A stretch of 64,000 bases of DNA from contig SRSI01000055.1 in the NCBI GenBank assembly GCA_005656395.1, positions 678,593-742,592 of the forward strand, written 5' to 3'. Under the pieces are notes generated by a model. It was not told where the DNA came from. It saw only the letters and a list, made by a program, of their open reading frames with translations, and made no database searches. A program made the position numbers and the translations under genes. Positions 58,000 through 64,000 of the stretch are shown one piece after another; within the stretch, counting starts at the first letter, position 1; the number at the start of each line of letters is the position of its first letter. Source of the stretch: Strongyloides papillosus (Eukaryota > Nematoda > Chromadorea > Rhabditida > Strongyloididae).

Positions 58000-58850
58000 T
58001 TACAGCCATTCTTTGATCCATAACTTAGTTAGTTATTAATCAATCTTTATAATATAAAATTTCCTTATTATTATTATGTTACACCTCTCGAATAAATCAT
58101 AAACCAAAAATTTACATTAATTTCGAAAATGTTTTTTAAACAAAGCTATGTAAACAATGATCAAAATATTGGTGTTTTCTAAAAATAACTTGGCTAACTA
58201 TTGTCCAAAACTTTTGAGACCTCTTTATCTCACTAAATTGGACAGAAATATATTGACTTTTTAACCTTAAAAATTGGTAGAGTTTGAAGAAAGTAATGTT
58301 TAAGATAAAATTGATGTTTGTAAATAAAACGAAGAAAAATGAGAAAATTGAAACTTAAATTAGTATAAACCACTACGTCGTTAAACTATAAACTTCATAA
58401 TGGCTTTATTTTTCACGTTAGACCTAGATCTATATAACAAATTTTATTATATTTATCTCTACCAGATTATTACTATGTTGTAGATCTTTAAATTTTTTTC
58501 CCAAAATGGTCACCACTCCTTGGTTTATAACTTGGCTAGTTATTAATCAATCTCAAGATTATTATGTTTCCGGACAAATTTGGAATTGCATTTTTTAAAA
58601 TGTGTACTCGGAAATTATTTAATTAACTTTAAAGTAAATTATTCCCTAAACATAAATACACTTAAAAAGAAACCAAAAAAATGTTTTTTAAGGATGACGT
58701 GGCCAATGTTGTCCACAAATATTTGAAACCGATCCAGTTTCTTTAATAAAAACACATCTTATGGTTGTATATTCATAAAAGGTGGTTGAATTTGAAAAGA
58801 AATATGGTGAAGAATAAATTTTTTTCCTATTTTTTTTATTGTAGACAAAT
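58000..58850. repeat. Degenerate duplicated unit (two copies, roughly 400-500 bp)
   Basis: Landmarks occur in the same order twice: TAACTTRGYTAGTTATTAAT (58022, 58529), AATGTTTTTTAA, TTGTCCAMAA...TTTGARACC (about 58200 and 58710), and GGTAGAGTTTGAAGAAAG against GGTTGAATTTGAAAAGAA. The copies are much diverged with unequal spacing. Confidence 0.4.
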
Positions 58851-59414
58851 TTTAACAATAATTCCTGGGCAATTAAAAAAAAATTAAAAAGAAAATTTGT
58901 TTGTTAGCTTATTTTTAATAATTACTCTTAAAATTGCAGGAAATTATATACCATTTTTTTGTGGTCTGCAATCAACATTTGCAAATGTTGAAAGATAAAC
59001 ATTCAATTAAACATTGTAATTAGTTAATTAGCATGGTTTTTTTATGAAATTTTTAAACTGATCTCTATATCCTAAAAATTTTCGTGCTTGCATATTTGAA
59101 TAACCTAAATCTATTTTTAAAATAATGTTGTTAAAAAGCCAACTCTAAACAGCCTAAAATGAGAGTAAACAAAAATTCATTCAGGATGAAAAGTTACAGT
59201 GGTAAATTTCCAGATAGTTTTATATTATTACTTTATTTTCTTAATATTATCTTATTTATAAAAATAAATAACTACTTATACATTTATTACAAATTTTTCA
59301 TTTATAAAAAACTGAGAAGAGAATTATTTAAAAAAAATTTTAAAAAATATGTTTTCAGAAAAATATTCAGTAAAAAGTGTAAGAGTGTTTTTTTGTTGTG
59401 CTATACTTGATCGT
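58851..59414. other. Gene-poor tract with a repeated end motif
   Basis: GTGGTCTGCAATCAACATTT near 58961 resembles TATGGTCTGCATTTAACATT near 62039. An 83-codon Lys/Phe-rich frame at 59159-59410 is compositionally like the surrounding noise and is not called. Confidence 0.35.
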
Positions 59415-59735
59415 AGTATAATTAAAATATTTATTGAAGCTCATACTTAACATATTAAAATTAATAATTATTTTTTCTCTAGACAAGAATTTGTTTTACA
59501 AATATATGGAACGAATCTTCAATAAGTTTTTTTAATAAAAATATTCATTATTAAAAACTAAAAAAAATGTTTTTCGAATTTTTTAATTATTACTTAATAT
59601 TTTAATAATATTTATTGGAGTTTGTACTTAAACTAGAGATAGTTAATGCTTCATTTTGTAGACAAGTGATTGTTAATAAATCGCATGAAACAGATTTTCA
59701 AAATTTTACTTTATAAAGAAATTGTGAATTAACAA
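59415..59735. repeat. Dispersed repeat, two tandem diverged copies
   Basis: Two units (about 59430-59545 and 59615-59735) share a TTTATTG(A/G)AG(C/T)T(C/T)(A/G)TACTTAA start, a TAGACAAG core, and a GAAACAGATTTTCAA or GGAACGAATCTTCAA end. A third unit is at 30245-30345 (TTCATACTTAACATATTAGA, TAGTCAAGATATTGTTTTAC, ACAGATCTTCAAAA). Confidence 0.45.
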
Positions 59736-59941
59736 TTTGATTTTAAAAAAATTTTTCTTTGAATTTTTATCAATTATAATATGATTAGAATTTATTGCTA
59801 GTAAAGAGTTTAGTATTTTTTTTAATTATAATAACTTGTTTAAAAATTATTTATCATTATAAAAGAAAAAATTATAAAGAAATTTTTATTCATTTGAATA
59901 GCAATTTTTTTAAAACATTAAACACGTCAGTTTTCTATATA

Positions 59942-60267
59942 CAGTCAGCCCCCGTATCCGTGGGGGATTGGTTCCAGAGATTTTTGTAGGTACTAGTGAG
60001 CTGTAGTATTTGCTATTTTTTCATGCGCTAAGAACTTTAAATTTTAATGATAGATAAGATACAATTTTTTTCTATAATTATAACAACAGTGTTTTCGTAG
60101 TTAAATTAATTTTATAAAAAATAAGAAATTTAATCGCAGATGGAATTTGAACTCTTAGATAGATAAAATAAAAATAATCGCATATACCTCCCATGCTACA
60201 ACTTTCTAGTAATTTTCAAATTTCAGAAATCTCTGGAACGAATCTCTTCAAATAAGAGAACCGACTA
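59942..60267. mobile_element. TA-flanked MITE with CAGTC ends (pogo-like)
   Basis: The left end CAGTCAGCCCCCGTATCCGT continues to GATTGGTTCCAGAGATTT. The inverted right end gives TAGTCGGTTCTC and GATTCGTTCCAGAGATTT. TA flanks both sides (59940-59941, 60268-60269). It is 326 bp with no ORF. The CAGTC(A/G)GCCC start with GTATCCGTGGG is reminiscent of pogo/Tigger-type terminal repeats, by memory only. Confidence 0.65.
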
Positions 60268-60910
60268 TATAATTATAAAAATTTAAAAATAAAAAATCTT
60301 ATATTTATCAAAATACTACGTTTAAATAGTAATTATTATCGTTATAATTTAAATATAATTTTTCAAATTTTGTTATTTTCATTAACCCCTCCTTCAAGAT
60401 CTAAACACTTATATAGCTTCGAGTATGTTGTTTTCTGATTCAGTTTCTAAATTTTACAATTATGATGGGATGATTGTAGAAAAATAATACGTTCTTTAAA
60501 TTTTTAATTTATACAAGAGCGTTTTAAAAAAGAATTTTTTCTATAAATTGTTTTAGAAGAAAAGTTTTTTATCTTTGAATTTGTCATTTTTGCTAAACTT
60601 CTGTAATGCCATTTTTTTTGTCTTCCTTATAATTATCATTAAGGCTTTGTAAACTCACGTCTAATTGTTTTTTCCCACACAATGGACATTAAACTTTACA
60701 TTTATAACTTAGTTGTTTTTTAATTCTTTTATTATAGATTCATGTGAGTTTTTTCAACTTGTTCTACTTAAATAGCTCGCAATTACATTAGGCGGGCCTT
60801 CTATATGAATGACTTAAAAATTGTATTCTTGTACTAATAAAGTCCAACTAATTCGTCGATTAGCTATGTTTGTTTTATAGGAAATGAAACTATTAGTCCG
60901 TAATCGTATA
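60268..60910. other. Intergenic, nothing recognised
   Basis: About 640 bases of AT-rich DNA between the MITE and the retroelement relic. Confidence 0.4.
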
Positions 60911-61990
60911 TATTTCAATTTTTGGTGATTTAGTAAAAGTGTTTATTCCTATAATTACGTCATAACTAATGTGTTTAGCTACAAAAAATTAAAAATTTTT
61001 GTTATCTATTTTTAATGTAGTTTTGCCAAAGATATTTATAGAATTATTAGAAGCATCTTGGATGTTTACAGTGTTAAGTGTTTCATTTTGAAGTTGGGAT
61101 TTACAAACAAAATTACTATCAATTAAATTAACATTAGTTTAGCTATCTAATAAACAGGAAGCAAGTAAACTATCAATGTTAATTTTGATAATAGGTTTAA
61201 TGTTTATTACATTTTTCTTGTTGCTAAACTTATTTTCTGTTGTAAGACATTGTGCATTAATTTCTACATCTGAATCTTTCTCTGTTATCTCCTTTCTTAA
61301 CAGAATTGATCTTTTTGGTTCTCTTTTAAAAGTTGGTTTAAAAAGTTTTCTTTATTCCTTCTATACTATAATCTAATTTCTTAGCTTCTTTTTCTTTATG
61401 CTTTTCAGTGATAATTTTATCAAAGATATTATATAATTATTTACATATTAAATGTTTACTAGGATTCTAATTATAAAGTCTTTTAGATTTTTTAATAGCA
61501 ATTTCTACTTTTAGTAAAAATTTTAGTCTTGTTTCCTTATCTTCAAGTTTCATCTGTCTTAATTTTTGGTTTATATGTGTGGGAGTCAATCGTTTTTCTG
61601 ATTGATAAAGTTTATTGATGATGGTCTTCTTCAATTAATTCCAGTGCTCTGTCTTTAATTCAGGTACTGGATTATATGCATGTTTTACTACTTCCTTCAA
61701 TTTCCTTGGAAATTGTCTTTTTCTATTTAAAAGTATTGTGTGTTTCAAAACGTTGAGGTAAACACTTTAATATTTTTTCTGAATAAATTTTAGTATTCTT
61801 GTTAATGATTAGTAGATCGGTTGTTCTAAGTAACATTCAATCTAGAATTACTGGATCTTTTATTAGATCTCTTAAAGTCTACATAGTTTTTAACTATAAC
61901 AAATAGTGTTTAAGTATTAGTGTTTCAATACTGGAGCCAGGCGTTTCCACTATTCCACACATCTCTGCGCAAATTTTAAATAGGTTTTGA
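60911..61990 (-). pseudogene. Decayed LTR-retrotransposon gag-protease relic
   Basis: Read on the minus strand, one frame gives a retropepsin-like order: INIDSLLASCLLDS followed by a stop, TNVNLIDSNF, then INIFGKTTLKID and ISYDVIIGINTF. This parallels the active-site LLDTG and the YDVILG block of aspartic proteases, but the catalytic triplet reads Asp-Ser-stop. Upstream on that strand (61200-61990), Lys/Glu-rich broken frames resemble a gag remnant. Several stops and frame changes make it non-functional. Confidence 0.5.
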
Positions 61991-63403
61991 CTTATGAATC
62001 TCTTTCTATATTCCGTAGGTTAGTGGAACCTTTATGTTATGGTCTGCATTTAACATTGACAAATATTAAGGGACGGACGTCTGATTGAATATTAAAATTT
62101 TTAAATTAAAAAGAAAAATTCTTTTTTTATCAATATATAATGTTTAAATATTAATTATTAATGACACAATTTTAATATAGATTATATGTCTCATTAAAAT
62201 TAAAAATGAATCACAATATCACTGTTCAAAGTTTATTTGTTACTTTATTACAATAAATAAATAATATTTTAAATGAACGTAATATAATTAAAAAAATTGC
62301 ACTTTAAGAAAATTTTTACCAACTATTAAATTTAGCTTTTAACTGTGTTTATAAAAAAATATTAGAATATTCTATGGTCATTTAATTTTACATTAAACAA
62401 GACATTTTAAAAAATATTACATTTAAATAAAATATTATCATTAAATATTGCTATAGCTTAATGTACCCTAATAAATTTGAAAACTTATGTAAAATTGTGA
62501 TAAAAATTTTATTCACTTTAAAGTAATACAGTCTAAGATATTTTTTATTGATAAATCGTGATAAAACTTTAGTTGGTTAATAGTAAAATCCAAAATACTT
62601 TTATGTTGTTGTTCATTTTTATGATAGATCACTTTTTGATAAACTTTTATCACCAATACTCTTCCAGTATTGTAAAATATTATATTGTTTTAAGTTCAGA
62701 AACTTTTGATACAATACCAAAAAAAAACATTCTAAAATACCGTACTTTTTCTTTCGTTATGCTTCAAATAAGATATATTTGTATAAACTAAAAAAATATT
62801 TTACATCATATATTTCTTTTTTAGTTTCCTATTATTAGAAAAAAGTCAGAATTATTAAAAAATACTTTGTAAAATTCTTCTACTGTATAAGAAAAAAACA
62901 ATTATCCTTGATTAGGTATTACTTTTTTACCTACTCACGGAAATTTTTTTCATTTTAGAAGAGATAAAACTTATTTAAAGTAATATTTATTTCACTACGT
63001 AGGTGTTATTTAGAAAATAATACGTTATTGGTGTATGCTTTTTTATAATAACGTAAATTCTCCATAAAAAATGAATATTAACTTGAAAAAAGATTAAAAA
63101 AAATAATTATCTTTTTTTCGTATATTACTATGTAATTACGAATTTAATGAGAGATAAACTACCGATAAAATCTTCTTAAAAACAAAATTTTACCATATAT
63201 ATAAAGTTGTCGGTATATGAGAAATGTAGATAGTAATACAATCATTTTGTTATTTTCTAATATACTCTCGAAGGTATATTTTTAATTAACATTAGAAAGT
63301 TTCTCCAGAATAAAAATTTATAATTGTTTTTTACTAGTAATTTTCTCAATTTTTATTTTATATATAATAACATTTGATATTTAAATTTTTACTATTTTTT
63401 AGA
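61991..63403. other. Gene-poor AT-rich tract
   Basis: About 1.4 kb with only short, low-complexity frames. It ends in a T-rich acceptor, TATTTTTTAG, directly before the last gene. Confidence 0.45.
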
Positions 63404-63703
63404 ATGAAGTCGAAGTTATATCTAATACTTTTTTCCCTTATTTTCTCACAAGTATTATCATTTTATGCACTGAAAAGACATCCTTTACTTCCATTCAAGG
63501 ATTTAATTGATAGAATCAATCCAAGATATAAAACAATTGTTTCTGAGAAAGGAAGTAGCGTTTTGACACCACAAGATGAAGATTTATCAAACATTTCAAA
63601 TGATATACTTTACAAAGATAAAATTAAAAAAATACTCGAAGAGGAAATAGCACTTCCGGAATGGATAAAGGAAAACACATTTTTATTAAACAAAATACGT
63701 TAA
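63404..63703 (+). CDS. Small secreted protein (99 aa), function unknown
   Basis: The frame is open further upstream, but I start at the ATG at 63404, two bases after TATTTTTTAG, a strong spliced-leader acceptor. The N-terminus MKSKLYLILFSLIFSQVLS is a good signal peptide. The mature part has an early KR dibasic site, then HPLLPFKDLIDRINPRYK, an acidic middle and a helical Lys/Glu-rich C-terminal section. No cysteines, membrane segment or known domain. A processed peptide precursor is possible, but the single dibasic site is weak support. The stop is at 63701-63703. Confidence 0.6.
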   Translation: MKSKLYLILFSLIFSQVLSFYALKRHPLLPFKDLIDRINPRYKTIVSEKGSSVLTPQDEDLSNISNDILYKDKIKKILEEEIALPEWIKENTFLLNKIR

Positions 63704-64000
63704 TTCAATCAAAGAACAACATTTTTAAAAAAGACTAAAAAATTTTGAATAAGCTTAAAGATCTCTTAATTCATACCTTGATATTTTACATACTTTTTGA
63801 TGGGCTATAACCAACAATAAATATTTGCATTGGATGAAGGTTAGAAGGTTAATTGGTAATTATACATGGAACAACTTTTAATATTTTTAAAACTTATTTA
63901 TCCCTTCAATAATTTGTACAAACCGCTTGTATTATTTTGTTTATTTTAATAAATTACTTGAATTGTAATTATTTGGTTGATAATTAAATTCTTTTTAAAA
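63704..64000. other. 3' flank of the last gene
   Basis: AT-rich sequence with AATAAA near 63815. Nothing else seen before the window ends. Confidence 0.4.

Noticed and set aside
59159..59410. 83-codon Lys/Phe-rich ORF
   Set aside because: Composition matches random AT-rich DNA; no signal, domain or acceptor.

Overview
The window reads as nuclear DNA of a small-genome nematode, most like the Strongyloididae (Strongyloides or Parastrongyloides). The reasons are very high A+T throughout, 39-58 nt introns with TTTTAG-type acceptors, acceptor-like AG sites just before several start codons (likely spliced-leader addition), and the gene set itself: an astacin with EGF and CUB domains, a TWK-type K2P channel, stomatins, a TRPM channel, RME-1/EHD and sulfide:quinone oxidoreductase. 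The species is inferred from style; no marker gene proves it.

Layout. The first half, about 1-36.4 kb, is a transposon-rich accessory region with only two host genes. It holds TA-flanked inverted-repeat elements at 1.3, 3.2 and 20.6 kb and a palindromic one at 18.9 kb, a 176-177 bp satellite patch at 2.4 kb, and a ruined mariner beside the RT motif of a decayed Ty3-like pol relic (4.7-8.6 kb). The relic has a second RNase H after its integrase. Next comes an astacin gene split by a nearly intact mariner at a TA inside exon 2 (11.0-13.8 kb). A 3.9 kb LTR element without polymerase (14.1-18.0 kb) has a tRNA-Gln primer site, a gag ORF fused to an envelope-like segment, and an overlapping coiled-coil ORF. 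A small secreted-peptide gene follows (19.6 kb), then two young Ty3-like elements with identical LTRs (22.3-26.9 kb on the minus strand, 31.5-36.4 kb on the plus strand).

The second half is a conventional gene block: K2P channel (+), two tandem stomatins (-), an intronless TRPM channel (+), a free-standing biotinyl carrier (-), SQRD (-) and RME-1 (-). The K2P, stomatin and TRPM genes are adjacent and all concern membrane excitability or ion transport; stomatins regulate channels in nematodes, so a functional link is plausible but not shown. After RME-1 comes a 9 kb gene-poor tract with a pogo-like MITE, degenerate repeats and a decayed retropepsin relic. The window closes with a small secreted-protein gene at 63.4 kb.

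I rebuilt exons for the astacin, peptide, K2P, both stomatins and SQRD by joining frames across GT-AG introns. All were read by eye, without alignment or database search.
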